The notes below the pieces were generated by a model. It made no database searches and was not told the DNA's origin. It saw only the letters and a list, made by a program, of their open reading frames with translations. Shown here in pieces: positions 1 through 9,253 of a stretch of DNA of 64,000 nt. The position numbers and the translations under genes were made by a program. The stretch's first letter is position 1. The number at the start of each line of letters is the position of its first letter. Location of the stretch: positions 6,931 to 70,930 of the forward strand of contig JBPOIK010000079.1 of NCBI GenBank assembly GCA_052034525.1. The letters run 5' to 3'. The DNA is from JAFGJQ01 sp052034525 (GTDB lineage: Bacteria > Planctomycetota > Phycisphaerae > UBA1845).

Positions 1-48
1 CGCTGCTGTCCTGACGCCGCCACTTCCGTCGTCCGGACATTCGTGCCC

Positions 49-98
49 GGATCCGCCCGTCGGTCGGACCTTGCCCGACCGGCGGGCGGATCCTTTTT
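49..98 (+). terminator. Rho-independent terminator of an upstream gene
   Basis: GGATCCGCCCG(T)CGGTCGG pairs with the complementary arm ending at 93, with a single G-U position, and is followed at once by TTTTT (94-98). It lies just after an open frame that ends with TGA at 12-14 (reading Leu-Leu-Ser-stop), so it probably terminates a gene lying off the left edge. Leu-Leu near the C-terminus would fit another flagellin, but four codons are too few to decide. Confidence 0.75.
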
Positions 99-173
99 GA
101 CGCCCGTTCGTCCGTTATCGGTCCGGGCCGCCGTCCCATAAGCCGCCGACGTTCCTATCGGACGGGAATTAAG

Positions 174-201
174 TAAAGGCCGCGCATGGCCGGGACGAAA
201 T
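174..201 (+). promoter_or_regulatory. Possible weak sigma-28 promoter before the flagellin gene
   Basis: TAAA (174-177) is followed after 16 bases by GACGAAAT (194-201), which matches 5 of 8 positions of the flagellar sigma-28 consensus GCCGATAA. The site would give a leader of about 155 bases before fliC. The match is weak and is mentioned mainly because the next flagellar gene has a much better one. Confidence 0.25.
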
Positions 202-362
202 GCGCATTGCGGTTCGGAGTCCGCGACCGTCTCTGGCGAAGGGCGCACGGACGCGGTGGATGGCGAAGATGATCCGGACTCCGCTCGGCGTTCTGATCGT
301 GCATGGCCGCACGATCGCGGGCAATCGATGCCAGGCGTGCCCGCTTTGTCAGGGAGGATGCC

Positions 363-1781
363 ATGACTCGCATCAACACGAATGTCCCGGCCATCGTGGC
401 CATGGGACGCTTCCGCACGAACACCGACGACCTGTACATCCGGCTGGAGCGGCTTTCGACCGGCCTGCGGATCAACCGCGGCAAGGACGATCCGGCGGGA
501 CTGATCGCCTCCGAAGGGCTGCGCAAGGAGATGCGGGGGCTGCAGGCGGCCATCAACAACACGCAGCGGGCGATCAACGTCATCTCAGTTGCGGAAGGCT
601 CGCTGAACGAGGTGTCCGCCCTGCTGCTGGATCTCAAGGCCCTCGTTCTGGACATCGCCAACGAAGGCGCCGTGTCGGACGAAGAGGTCTACGCGGACCA
701 GCTCGAGATCGACGCCATCCTCTCCAGCATCGATCGGATCGCCAACACCACCACATTTGCCGGCAAAAAACTGCTGAACGGAGCCATGGGCTATCAGATC
801 AGCGGCATCAACACGGCGCAGATCGCCCACACCAGCGTCTACGCGGCACAGGTCACCGAGGGCGGAGCCAAGCAGGTGGTGCTGGAAGTGCAGTCGGCGG
901 CGGAACTGGCGCACCTGGCCTTCGCGGCAGCGAGCACCAGCGCCACCACGGTGGAGGTCGCCGGCCGACTGGGCGTGGACATTCTCTCGTTCCAGTCCGG
1001 CGCCACCCAGGCCGACATCGCGCAGGCCATCAACGGGATCACCGATTCGACCGGCGTACGGGCGATCCTCTCCACGGACGGACAACTGCACCTGCTGAGC
1101 ACGGAATTCGGAAGCGACGCGTTCATCAGCGTGCGCTCCGTCACCGGCACCTTCATGAACACGACCGCCGCAGGCACGACCACGCGCGACGTGGGGTTCG
1201 ACCCGATCGTCATTGTGAACGGGCAGCTCGCCAACACCCGGGGGCTGCGCGTCGACACCCGGACGCAGGGACTCGAGGCCCGCTTCTACCTGACCTCCGG
1301 CTTCGCCACGGATACCAGCACGTCGACCTTCCATATCACCGGCGGCGGGGCCCTGTTTCAGATCACGCCGCAGGTGAACCTCCAGGGGCAGCTCCAGATC
1401 GGAATCGACTCCATCTCGACGGCCAACCTGGGCAACACGGTCACCCGGTTCCTCAGCGACATCCGCAGCGGCGGGGCCTTCGAAGTGGCCCGCGGCCATT
1501 ACATGAAGGCCGAGGAGATCATCACCGAGGCCATCAACCAGATCGCCAGTCTCCGCGGACGGCTGGGGGCCGTCCAGAAACAGAAGATGGAGACGAACAT
1601 CAACAGCCAGCAGATCGCCTACGAAAACGTGACCGCCAGCGAGTCGGCCATCCGCGACGCCGACTACGCGGTGGAGGTCTCGGCCCTGACGCGGGCCCAG
1701 ATCCTCATCCAGGGCACGCAGCTCACCCTGAACGTCGCCCAGCAGGTGCCCCAGACCGCCCTGAGCCTGCTCGGCGGCTGA
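363..1781 (+). CDS. fliC: Flagellin (filament protein)
   Basis: Structural subunit of the flagellar filament, exported through the flagellar type III apparatus. The 472-residue protein starts at ATG 363 behind GGGAGGATGCC; the frame is open upstream, but only from here does the canonical flagellin N-terminus (MTRINTNVPAIVA) begin. The conserved D0/D1 N-terminal region (about residues 1-140, with RLSTGLRINRGKDDPAGLIA) and the C-terminal D0/D1 helix (last 90 residues, with ASESAIRDADYA and ending QTALSLLGG) flank a variable middle of roughly 230 residues. fliD and fliS follow on the same strand, so filament subunit, cap and chaperone are encoded together. The family assignment is secure. Whether it is the only flagellin cannot be seen here. 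Confidence 0.96.
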   Translation: MTRINTNVPAIVAMGRFRTNTDDLYIRLERLSTGLRINRGKDDPAGLIASEGLRKEMRGLQAAINNTQRAINVISVAEGSLNEVSALLLDLKALVLDIANEGAVSDEEVYADQLEIDAILSSIDRIANTTTFAGKKLLNGAMGYQISGINTAQIAHTSVYAAQVTEGGAKQVVLEVQSAAELAHLAFAAASTSATTVEVAGRLGVDILSFQSGATQADIAQAINGITDSTGVRAILSTDGQLHLLSTEFGSDAFISVRSVTGTFMNTTAAGTTTRDVGFDPIVIVNGQLANTRGLRVDTRTQGLEARFYLTSGFATDTSTSTFHITGGGALFQITPQVNLQGQLQIGIDSISTANLGNTVTRFLSDIRSGGAFEVARGHYMKAEEIITEAINQIASLRGRLGAVQKQKMETNINSQQIAYENVTASESAIRDADYAVEVSALTRAQILIQGTQLTLNVAQQVPQTALSLLGG

Positions 1782-1832
1782 CGACCCTCCGGGCTGGATC
1801 TCGCGGCGGCCCGGCCGTTCCGGCGCCGGATC

Positions 1833-1860
1833 TAAGGGTCGCCTGTCTATGTGCCGATAA
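1833..1860 (+). promoter_or_regulatory. Sigma-28 (FliA)-type promoter of fliD
   Basis: TAAG (1833-1836), a 16-base spacer, then a perfect GCCGATAA (1853-1860), about 69 bases before the fliD start. GCCGATAA is the classic -10 element of flagellar sigma-28 promoters, and the usual spacing between TAAA and GCCGATAA is about 15. Filament-cap genes are typical late, sigma-28-dependent genes, so position and sequence agree. Confidence 0.7.
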
Positions 1861-1928
1861 AACGGTGATTTCCGCGGACGCCGCGCGCCCGACGCCCGGC
1901 GGTCCGGATCGCCAAGGAGCCTGCAGCC

Positions 1929-4900
1929 ATGAGCGGCATCTCGTCCAGCGTCGGCCTGATTTCCGGACTGAACACGCAGAATCTCATCGACCAACTCATC
2001 CAGATCCAGTCCAAGCCGCTCCAACTGCTCAAACAGCGGGTGTCGGATCTGCAGACGCAGCGGACGGCCTATATGGACCTGTCCGCCCGCCTGCTGGCGG
2101 TGAAGAACATCGTCAGCCGCTTCGCCACCAGCGCCTTCTTCCAGACCTACAGAACTCAATCGAGCGACGAATCGATCATGACCGCCACGGCCGGCGCCGG
2201 TGCGCTGCCCGGCACCTATCAGTTCCGCGTCCACTCGCTGGTGAGCAACCATCAGCTCATCGGGCAGGGGTTCGCCGATCCCGACACCACGCCGGTGGGG
2301 GCCGGCCGGCTGACAATCGAGATCGGCCATGGACAGCTCAACCCGGCCACCGAGATCGACAGCCTGCGGGGCGGACAAGGCATCCGTCGCGGCGTCTTCA
2401 CCATCACCGACGGCGCCGGCGGAACGGCCCGGATCAGTCTGCGGGCCGCGGTGCTGGTGGACGACATCATTGACGCCATCAACAGCCAGACGGACGCCGC
2501 CGTCCGGGCGTCGGTGTCCGGCGACCGCATCGTGATCGAAGATCTGTCCGGCGGGGCCGGACCGCTCCAGATCGCCGACCAGACCGGCGGATCTTCGGCC
2601 CGGGACCTGGGCCTGCTCGGCTCCAGCACGACCGGCCGGATCGAGAGCGCCGACCTGATCAACCTGGTGGACTCCACCCTGCTCTCGGTGCTCAACGACG
2701 GCAACGGCGTGCGCCGCAACAGCCTCTCCACCAGCGGCGATTTCCGCATCACCACCGGCGGAGGCGCGTCTTTCGTTGTGTCGCTTTCCGACTTCCTGCA
2801 GTCCACCACCCGGCTGGAGCAGCTCAACAGCGGCAACGGCGTGCGAATGGACGACGGTTCCGGCAACCCGCCGGGCATCATCCGCATCACGGACCGCAGC
2901 GGGCGGTCGGCCGAGGTGGACCTCTCCGGCGCCCGGACCATTCAGGACGTTCTGAACCGGATCAACGACGCCGACGTGGGCGTGCGGGCCATCTATGTCA
3001 GCTCGCACCTCCAGATCAGCGACACGACGGATACGCCGGCCGATGCGGCGACCCATTTCAAGATCGAGGACGTCAGCGGGTTCGCCGCCCGCGACCTGGG
3101 CATCGCCGCGGATGTCGACAAGGATTACATCAGCGGGTCGGACATCTTCCGCATCAACACCGTCGGAGACGTGATCCGGGCCATCCACTACGCTGCAGGC
3201 AACGACGACGGCTCCGGATGGCCGCTGGTCAGCGCGTCTGTGGACGACAACGGCCTGCGGCTGGAGGACAACAACATCGGCGGTGGCGGCATTACGGTCG
3301 AGGCTCTGGCTGACGCCGAGGGCGTGCTGTCCCGCGCGGCCGCGGATCTGGGCCTGGAAGGTGCGTTCACCGGGCAGACCGTCCGGTCACGCGACCTGAT
3401 CGCCGGGTTGAACACCGTGCTGCTGAATTCGCTCAACGGCGGACGCGGTGTGAGCCTGGGCAGCATCGCCATCACCGACCGGCTGGGCAACCGCTCCACC
3501 TATGACCTGCGCGGGGCCCAGACCGTGCAGAACGTGCTGGACATCATCAACAGCACCGCCGGCGGAGCGAACGTCACCGCCCGTATCAACCCCGCCGGCA
3601 ACGGCATCGAAATCGTCGACGAAACCGGTTCCGACATCGGAACGATCGTCGTCGAGGAAAGCGGAGGCACCACCGCGGCGGACCTGGGCCTGCTGGGCTC
3701 TGCCGCCGGACCCAGCCTCATCGGACGCAACACGCAGCTCCGCTACGTCTCCGAAGCCACGCGCCTGGAAGACATGAACCACGGCCAGGGCGTGCGAACG
3801 GGCCGATTCAAAATTACCAACAGCCGCGGCGCCGCCGTCACCGTCAACGTCACCCAGAATCAGAAGACGCTCGGCGACATCATCCGGCTGATCAACTCGT
3901 ACTCCGACGTGATCCAGGTTACCGCGGCCATCAACCCCGACGGCGACGGCCTGCTCCTGACGGACGCGGCCGGCGGGACCCAGGCGCTCAAGGTCACCGA
4001 CCAGGAAGGCGGCGCCGCTGCCGACCTCCGCATCGCCGGCGAAGCGGCCGCCGGACAGACCTTCATCGACGGCACGATGGAGATCACCGTCGAAATCGAC
4101 GCCGACGATACCCTCAAAGACGTGGTCGCCAAACTCAACAACGCGGACCCGAACCTGGCGGCCTCCGTGGTGAATGACGGATCGCAGACCAGCCCCTACC
4201 GGCTGAGCATCTCCTCCCAGGTCTCCGGCAGACGCGGACACCTGGTTTTCGACGTGGGCAACAGCGGTCTGGTCGTGGACACTCTCGTACAGGCCCGCGA
4301 CGCGGTCTTTTTCCTCGGAGACGGCCAGAGCAACAACCCCGTGGTAGTCTCCAGCCCGACGAACTCGGTGGCCAACGTCATCCCCGGCGTGACCCTGAAT
4401 CTGCTGGGAGTCTCCGAGGAGCCGGTCAGCCTGAACGTCGCGCAGGACATCGACAAAATTGCCACCGACCTCAAGGGCTTCGTGACCAAGTACAACGACG
4501 TGCTGACCCGGATCGACGACTACACGGAGTTCGACGCCGACACGAAAGTCCGCGGCGTGCTGCTGGGCGACGTGACGGTCCGCCGCATCCAGGACCGGCT
4601 GAACCGTTCCGTCATGAGGGCGTATGCGTCCGGGTCGGCCGGCCTCAACCGTCTGGCGGACGTGGGCATCCAGTATCGCAACGGCCGGCTGGAGTTCAAC
4701 GAGGACAAGTTCCGCCAGGTCTATCGCGACAACCCCCGGCTTGTCGAACAGCTCTTCACCGACAAGGAGAACGGCATCGGGGCGGCCATGAACGAGATCC
4801 TGGACGAACTGACCAAGTCGTCCGAAGGGCTGATCGACCGGGCCGCCGCCACGCTCCAGACCCGGGAGGACGATCTGAACAAGCGCATGACTTCCATGCA

Positions 4901-5021
4901 GGCCCTGCTCGACGGACAGCGCAGCCGGCTGGAACGCCAGTTCCAGGGCCTGGAATCCGCCCTGGCCAACCTCAGCGCCCAGCAGACCGCCCTGGCGGCC
5001 CTGTCGGCACGTCAGTCCTAG
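1929..5021 (+). CDS. fliD: Flagellar filament capping protein FliD (hook-associated protein 2), enlarged
   Basis: FliD forms the cap at the filament tip and helps flagellin subunits fold into the filament. This 1,030-residue protein is about twice the usual length. The N-terminal FliD domain (residues 1-110, GISSSVGLISGLNTQNLIDQ) and the C-terminal domain (about 780-1030, ending in a coiled coil before LAALSARQS) are conventional. Between them are four related repeats of roughly 85-100 residues (about 145-230, 295-395, 500-595 and 612-705). Each has a GVR/GIR start, an ITD/ITN strand, a DVL/DII-x-x-IN helix and an (A)RDLG or AADLG end, resembling flagellin hook IN motifs. Start ATG 1929 follows AAGGAG. 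Its own sigma-28-type promoter lies upstream; fliS follows. Confidence 0.95.
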   Translation: MSGISSSVGLISGLNTQNLIDQLIQIQSKPLQLLKQRVSDLQTQRTAYMDLSARLLAVKNIVSRFATSAFFQTYRTQSSDESIMTATAGAGALPGTYQFRVHSLVSNHQLIGQGFADPDTTPVGAGRLTIEIGHGQLNPATEIDSLRGGQGIRRGVFTITDGAGGTARISLRAAVLVDDIIDAINSQTDAAVRASVSGDRIVIEDLSGGAGPLQIADQTGGSSARDLGLLGSSTTGRIESADLINLVDSTLLSVLNDGNGVRRNSLSTSGDFRITTGGGASFVVSLSDFLQSTTRLEQLNSGNGVRMDDGSGNPPGIIRITDRSGRSAEVDLSGARTIQDVLNRINDADVGVRAIYVSSHLQISDTTDTPADAATHFKIEDVSGFAARDLGIAADVDKDYISGSDIFRINTVGDVIRAIHYAAGNDDGSGWPLVSASVDDNGLRLEDNNIGGGGITVEALADAEGVLSRAAADLGLEGAFTGQTVRSRDLIAGLNTVLLNSLNGGRGVSLGSIAITDRLGNRSTYDLRGAQTVQNVLDIINSTAGGANVTARINPAGNGIEIVDETGSDIGTIVVEESGGTTAADLGLLGSAAGPSLIGRNTQLRYVSEATRLEDMNHGQGVRTGRFKITNSRGAAVTVNVTQNQKTLGDIIRLINSYSDVIQVTAAINPDGDGLLLTDAAGGTQALKVTDQEGGAAADLRIAGEAAAGQTFIDGTMEITVEIDADDTLKDVVAKLNNADPNLAASVVNDGSQTSPYRLSISSQVSGRRGHLVFDVGNSGLVVDTLVQARDAVFFLGDGQSNNPVVVSSPTNSVANVIPGVTLNLLGVSEEPVSLNVAQDIDKIATDLKGFVTKYNDVLTRIDDYTEFDADTKVRGVLLGDVTVRRIQDRLNRSVMRAYASGSAGLNRLADVGIQYRNGRLEFNEDKFRQVYRDNPRLVEQLFTDKENGIGAAMNEILDELTKSSEGLIDRAAATLQTREDDLNKRMTSMQALLDGQRSRLERQFQGLESALANLSAQQTALAALSARQS

Positions 5022-5022
5022 T

Positions 5023-5054
5023 CCCGGGTTATCAGCCCTGCCGCCGGGTTTTTT
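5023..5054 (+). terminator. Possible attenuating terminator between fliD and fliS
   Basis: CCCGG (5023-5027) can pair with CCGGG (5044-5048), followed by six T. The five-pair stem has a long loop and would be weak. It sits between two genes expected to be co-expressed, so it may trim rather than stop transcription. Its T run overlaps the alternative TTG start of fliS. Confidence 0.35.
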
Positions 5055-5094
5055 GGTCAATTCGACCCCGGCGGAATCCGATGTACGAACCGGA

Positions 5095-5616
5095 ATGTCC
5101 GCCGGCACCCCCAATTCGTACCTTCGCAACGCGGTCATGACGGCCTCCCCGGAGCAGCTTCACCTGATGCTCTACGACGGGGCGATCCGGTTCAGCCTTC
5201 AGGCCCGGGATGCCATCGAGGCACGCGATTACGAAACGTCTTATAACAAGCTGTCCCGGGCCCAGGCGATCATCCTGGAAATGCAGAGCGGGTTGCGACC
5301 GGAGGTCAACCGCGAGCTGTGCGAGCGGATGGCCGCCATCTATTCGTTCATCTATCGCAAGCTGGTGGACGCCAGCGTACACCACAGCGTCAGCGACCTG
5401 GACGACGCCCTCAAAATTCTCCGCTATCAGCGGGAGACCTGGGTCATGCTGATCGACAAGGTCAATCAGACGCGGGCGGAACAGGGATCGGCGGGTGCGG
5501 ACGAGGCGCCTGACGCGAAGCCGGGCCCCTCCCCTAAAACCCCGGCCGCCCCGGCAAAGCCCCAGCCGGTGGGGGAAGCGGCGTCCGCGGGCTCCACCTT
5601 CTCTGTTGAGGGATGA
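5095..5616 (+). CDS. fliS: Flagellar export chaperone FliS
   Basis: FliS binds the C-terminus of flagellin in the cytoplasm and keeps it from polymerising before export. The protein has the family's N-terminal SYLRNAVMTASPEQLHLMLY segment, a four-helix body (to about residue 135) and the SDLDDALKIL helix. A low-complexity Ala/Pro/Lys tail of about 40 residues then makes it longer (173 residues) than typical FliS. ATG 5095 is chosen; the frame also has TTG at 5053, but that codon lies in the T run of a hairpin. It follows fliD by about 75 bases in the order fliC-fliD-fliS. Confidence 0.92.
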   Translation: MSAGTPNSYLRNAVMTASPEQLHLMLYDGAIRFSLQARDAIEARDYETSYNKLSRAQAIILEMQSGLRPEVNRELCERMAAIYSFIYRKLVDASVHHSVSDLDDALKILRYQRETWVMLIDKVNQTRAEQGSAGADEAPDAKPGPSPKTPAAPAKPQPVGEAASAGSTFSVEG

Positions 5617-5747
5617 TCGGGGCGGGAAGCGTGCCTGTGTCCCTGTCTTCCGCTTGACCGCAGCACCCGGGATCGCGACCATTGACCCGTCTTGGACGCC
5701 GCGATGGAGTACGTTCTGGCGTTCGGAGAAGGTTTGGAGGTCCGCGC

Positions 5748-6863
5748 ATGAACCATCCCTTGCTGCTGTGGCTGCCGGCTTTGGCCGGGTGGCTGTTGAT
5801 CGGTTCACCCGCTCTGCTCGTCGCACAGACGGCGGACACACCGGACGCCGCGCCGCCCGGCGCGACCGGCGCCGCGCCTTCCATCTCCCAGAGCCTTGAC
5901 CAGGCCTCCGCCGAAATCACGGCTGCCGAGGAGGCCATCGAAAGCGGTCGCGGCGAGTGGCAGCCGCGTGCCCGGAAGGCAAAGGAGCTGGCGAGCTACG
6001 TCTTGTCCGTCGAGCCCTTGAATCCGCGAGCCCAGTTCGTTCTCGGACGGGTGCTGCTGCTGGAGGGTCGGGCCCGGGAGGCGATGGATTACATCACCAA
6101 ATACACCCAGGATCCGCGGGAAGGTCAGTTTGACTGGCTCGGCTTCAAGCTGCTGGGCGACGTTCTGGCGGAGGGCAAGTATTACGAGCTGGCCGAATCG
6201 AAGTACCTCCAGGCCCTCCAACTCAACCGACAGGAACCGAGCATTTTCTTCGGGTTGGCCACGGTCCGAGCCAACCGCAAGATGTACAAGGAGGCCGCCG
6301 ACAACGCCCGCCAGGGCATTACGCTGCAGTCGCCGCCGCGGGCCAAATACCACGCGCTGCTGGCCCGGATTCTCCTGGAAACCCTCAAGGACGCCACGAC
6401 GGACCCGCAAACCAAGCTGAAAAACCTCGCGGAAGCACAGGCCGAAGCACGGCGCGCCGTGGAACTGATTCGTGAGCGTGTCCGCGAAAGCCCCGGTGAG
6501 GTGACCCGCCTGGGCCAGTTGAGCAACCTGCTGAGCCTGCAGCGGACCGTGGAAGAGACCCGTCTGAGCCTCTATCCGGAGCAGGCCGAGACGTACCTGG
6601 CCATCGCCCGGATCGTGCAGGACCAGGCCGACCTGGCCCGCCTGAACGCCTATCACCAGGCGATCAGCGTTCTGGAACGCGGCATCGAGCAGACGGGCGC
6701 GAACGCACCGCCGGAACTGCTCTACGAGGCCGCCCGCCTGATGTATGCCGTGGGACGAATCGAGGACGCCCGGACCACCCTGACAACACTGCTGGAAAAA
6801 GACCCCAGCCACGCGGAAGGCCGGGCCCTGCTGGAGCGCCTGGGCGAACCGCCGGCCCCGTAA
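5748..6863 (+). CDS. Secreted TPR-repeat protein
   Basis: A 371-residue protein with an N-terminal signal peptide (MNHPLLLWLPALAGWLLIGS, cleavage near ALLVAQ) followed by several tetratricopeptide-like helix pairs from about residue 75. Examples are LNPRAQFVLGRVLLLEGR, EPSIFFGLATVRANRKM and, near the C-terminus, ELLYEAARLMYAVGRIEDAR. TPR arrays bind other proteins; no catalytic motif is seen, so the partner is unknown. Start ATG 5748 has a good GGAGG six bases upstream; the longer open frame to 5682 would place the signal peptide internally. It is next to the flagellar genes but has its own ribosome-binding site, and nothing marks it as a flagellar protein. Confidence 0.8.
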   Translation: MNHPLLLWLPALAGWLLIGSPALLVAQTADTPDAAPPGATGAAPSISQSLDQASAEITAAEEAIESGRGEWQPRARKAKELASYVLSVEPLNPRAQFVLGRVLLLEGRAREAMDYITKYTQDPREGQFDWLGFKLLGDVLAEGKYYELAESKYLQALQLNRQEPSIFFGLATVRANRKMYKEAADNARQGITLQSPPRAKYHALLARILLETLKDATTDPQTKLKNLAEAQAEARRAVELIRERVRESPGEVTRLGQLSNLLSLQRTVEETRLSLYPEQAETYLAIARIVQDQADLARLNAYHQAISVLERGIEQTGANAPPELLYEAARLMYAVGRIEDARTTLTTLLEKDPSHAEGRALLERLGEPPAP

Positions 6864-6912
6864 CGGAAACCCGGGCCGGCCGAATCCACGGCCCGATCAT
6901 GAATCTGCCACA

Positions 6913-7286
6913 GAGCGAAGCGGGCTTGTAAGCCGAATTCTGTTCGACGGGACCGCACGAGTCGGCGCCCGCCGGGCGACCATTCATCTGGGCCGGTCGT
7001 CGCCGACCGGCTCGAGCACCCTACCCGCGGCTCGTATCGAGGCGGGCCGCCTCTGGCCGCTGCTTGGGCTTGCTGGCGGTGGGGTTTGCCCTGCCGCGAC
7101 TGTCACCAGCCGCGCGGTGCGCTCTTACCGCACCTTTTCACCCTTACCCGAAGGCGGTGTGTTTTCTGTGGCACTTTCCCTCGGCTCGCGCCGGGTTGGT
7201 GTTACCAACCACCGTGCCCTGCCCAGTTCGGACTTTCCTCCCATCCGCGCGAGGCGGATGAGCGGCCGCCACCGCCCGCTTCGCTC
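6913..7286 (-). ncRNA. rnpB: RNase P RNA, bacterial class A
   Basis: Catalytic RNA of ribonuclease P, which removes tRNA 5' leaders. Read on the minus strand, the conserved landmarks appear in order: P1 strand GAGCGAAGCGGG at the 5' end, the GAGGAAAGTCCGAACT core, ACAGAAAACACACCGCC, GGGTAAGGGTGAAAAGGTG, a GACAGTCGCGGCAGGGCAAACCCC-type core region, and the 3' core AGAATTCGGCTTACA followed by CCCGCTTCGCTC, which closes P1. Length of about 374 is usual for class A. Small open frames crossing this region are not genes. A TATAAT box lies just upstream. Confidence 0.95.
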
Positions 7287-7292
7287 ATCGGG

Positions 7293-7321
7293 ATTATAGG
7301 GCCAGGCCGGACACGGTCCAC
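7293..7321 (-). promoter_or_regulatory. Sigma-70-type promoter of rnpB
   Basis: On the minus strand, GTGGAC (7321-7316), 17 bases, then a perfect TATAAT (7298-7293), ending 6 bases before the mapped 5' end of the RNase P RNA. The -10 box is strong and the -35 box poor. Confidence 0.6.
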
Positions 7322-7353
7322 GTGCTGGTTACCGCGGGCCGGAACCGGTCGCC

Positions 7354-8781
7354 TCACGAAGCGGAGCCGGGAATGCCCGCGCCACCTTCCGCCGGGCGGT
7401 TCGACGCGGGCTGGGTGGTTGCGGGCGGAGGCGCAGGCTCCGGATAGGCCGAGCGATCGGCTTTGATGTCTGCGAGTGTCTCCTGGATCAGGGCCTGCTC
7501 CTGCCAGCCGGTGGCGAGTCGAACTCCGCGCTCCGCCGTCTGGATCGCCTCGTCTTTCTTGCCCAGGGCGTGCAGCAGACGGGCCAGGGTGTCAATCACG
7601 CCGATGTCTTTGCCCTCGGTCAGTTGATCGGCCTTGCGGGCGTATTCCAGGTCGGCCGGCGTGGGCTTGCCGGAGAGATATCCATTCCAGGCGAGAGCAT
7701 TGTACGTATCGGGTTCGTCCAGCAGCTCGATCAGACGGGCAGCGACCTTGGCCGCGTCTTGCGTGCGGCCCAACCCCTCCAGTATCTGGTAATAGGACGG
7801 CACCGCAAAGAGCCCCATGAGGCGCTCCTCCGGAGGCGCCGCGTCCTTGGCGGGCACGCCCGCCAGAATCCGATCGACGGTGGCCATGATGTCCAGATCG
7901 GCCGCCACCTCCGCGTAGCGCCGGGCGCTCAGCAGTAACGGCAGGGCCGCCTCCGCAAGCGCCGCCCGGACGGCGGCCGGCGTCTGGGAATCCGCCCGTT
8001 TCTTCTCGTACAGAGCCAGGGTCTGCTGGGGCTCCTGAAAGATTTCATTGTAGAGGGCAAGGGTCATTATGGCGTCGACATCCGCGCCGCCGTCTTCCAC
8101 CTTTTTGCGGAGCGCCTGGCGCCGGGACGCCAGTTCGTCCAGCAGCAACGGATACTGGTCGTAGAGCATCATCATCATTTCCGAAGCGACGACGGCCCGC
8201 ATGGCGGAGAGGTTCGGGTGCCGGGCGAAGCCCTGTTCCAGGCACGCGATGTACTCGTCGAACGCCATCTTGTACTGGCCCTTGGTCGCGTAGGCGAACG
8301 CCAGCTCCTTGCGGATCAGCGGATTGGTGGGGTCTGTTTTGGCGATCTTTTCCTTGGCCCGGGCAATGGCGTCCTTGCCCTCGGCGATCCCGGCGGCCGC
8401 TTCCAGGAACTGCTCGACGGTTACGTAGGTAATCAGGCGGTCGATCTCCGTGCCGTCGGGCCTGAGGAAGATCAGCGTGGGAAACGACACCACCTTGAAC
8501 TGTTCAAGAAGCTTGGGATTGTTGTTCTCGTTGACCTTCAGCGCAATGGTGTTCTTGCCAATCCACTCGATCACCTTGGGATCCTTGAAGGTCGTAGCGT
8601 CAAGCATGCGGCAAGGCTGGCACCAGTCGGCATAGAAATCGATGAAAACCAGCTTCTTCTCTTTGCCGGCCAGGGCCTTGGCGTCGTCCACGGAGAGGTC
8701 TCGGTACAGCTTATCCTGCCCCAGGCTCAGCCCGGCCGTACCCAGCCAGAACGCGGCTACCAACAGCGTGCGATGTCTCAT
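7354..8781 (-). CDS. Secreted thioredoxin-fold protein with C-terminal TPR-like region
   Basis: A 475-residue exported protein: signal peptide (about residues 1-21, ending GLSLGQ), then a thioredoxin domain (about 25-130) with active site WCQPC (Cys54, Cys57) and the cis-Pro segment VVSFPTLIF. This resembles DsbD gamma/thioredoxin-like 'DUF255-type' periplasmic proteins. The remaining 340 residues are helical, with TPR-like pairs (for example IRKELAFAYATKGQYKMAFDEY) and a Pro/Thr/Ala-rich tail. It probably acts as a periplasmic thiol reductant or isomerase in a protein complex; the substrate is unknown. AGAAGGA precedes the ATG. TTGACG about 40 bases upstream may be its -35 box. Confidence 0.85.
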   Translation of the reverse strand: MRHRTLLVAAFWLGTAGLSLGQDKLYRDLSVDDAKALAGKEKKLVFIDFYADWCQPCRMLDATTFKDPKVIEWIGKNTIALKVNENNNPKLLEQFKVVSFPTLIFLRPDGTEIDRLITYVTVEQFLEAAAGIAEGKDAIARAKEKIAKTDPTNPLIRKELAFAYATKGQYKMAFDEYIACLEQGFARHPNLSAMRAVVASEMMMMLYDQYPLLLDELASRRQALRKKVEDGGADVDAIMTLALYNEIFQEPQQTLALYEKKRADSQTPAAVRAALAEAALPLLLSARRYAEVAADLDIMATVDRILAGVPAKDAAPPEERLMGLFAVPSYYQILEGLGRTQDAAKVAARLIELLDEPDTYNALAWNGYLSGKPTPADLEYARKADQLTEGKDIGVIDTLARLLHALGKKDEAIQTAERGVRLATGWQEQALIQETLADIKADRSAYPEPAPPPATTQPASNRPAEGGAGIPGSAS

Positions 8782-9253
8782 GTTCGGGTCCTTCTCGAAT
8801 ACCTGCGGAACCGCCCGACGCCGTCAAAAACCAAAGCGCGGCCGACCACAGAGCGGAAAATGCTAGCACGGCCGCACTCCGAAAGCCACCGGACGGCCCC
8901 GCGAACCCTTCGAAACGGGCCGGGACAGCCCCGGCCGTGACACGGGAGGGAGCCGCCTTCCTCCCGCTTCCGCCGCCTTTGCCGGAGCGGGCGACCGGAG
9001 GCCTTCCGGTCTCTCGACGCGGAGCCGGCGGTTCTCTACAATACGGCCCTGCGGAACGTATGGCGGGGGCATCAGGCTGCCGCCCCAGGTCACGAATTAC
9101 CCGTGTACGCACGGGCCTCCACCGCCCAGGTAGCGACCCCTCCAGACCCTGCTCCGACCGGACGGTCGTGGTCCGACCGGCGGCAGGCGGGTCGGATGGT
9201 CCAGCGGTACCGGCCCGGCGGGTTTCACGGTCCAACAGCGGAGACGAACGATC
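8782..9253. other. Intergenic region between divergent genes
   Basis: About 470 bases separate the thioredoxin-TPR gene (minus) from the dehydrogenase gene (plus). It must hold both promoters. TTGACG (8826-8821, minus) with a poor -10 is the only candidate I can name. No convincing coding frame or RNA is seen. Confidence 0.5.

Noticed and set aside
585..5138. Very long minus-strand open frames (867 and 583 codons) opposite fliC/fliD/fliS
   Set aside because: They are mirror frames of GC-rich coding DNA: no family resemblance, biased His/Val/Gly composition, and they oppose clear flagellar genes.
7064..7466. Three overlapping small plus-strand frames
   Set aside because: They lie across the RNase P RNA gene and read its structured sequence in antisense.
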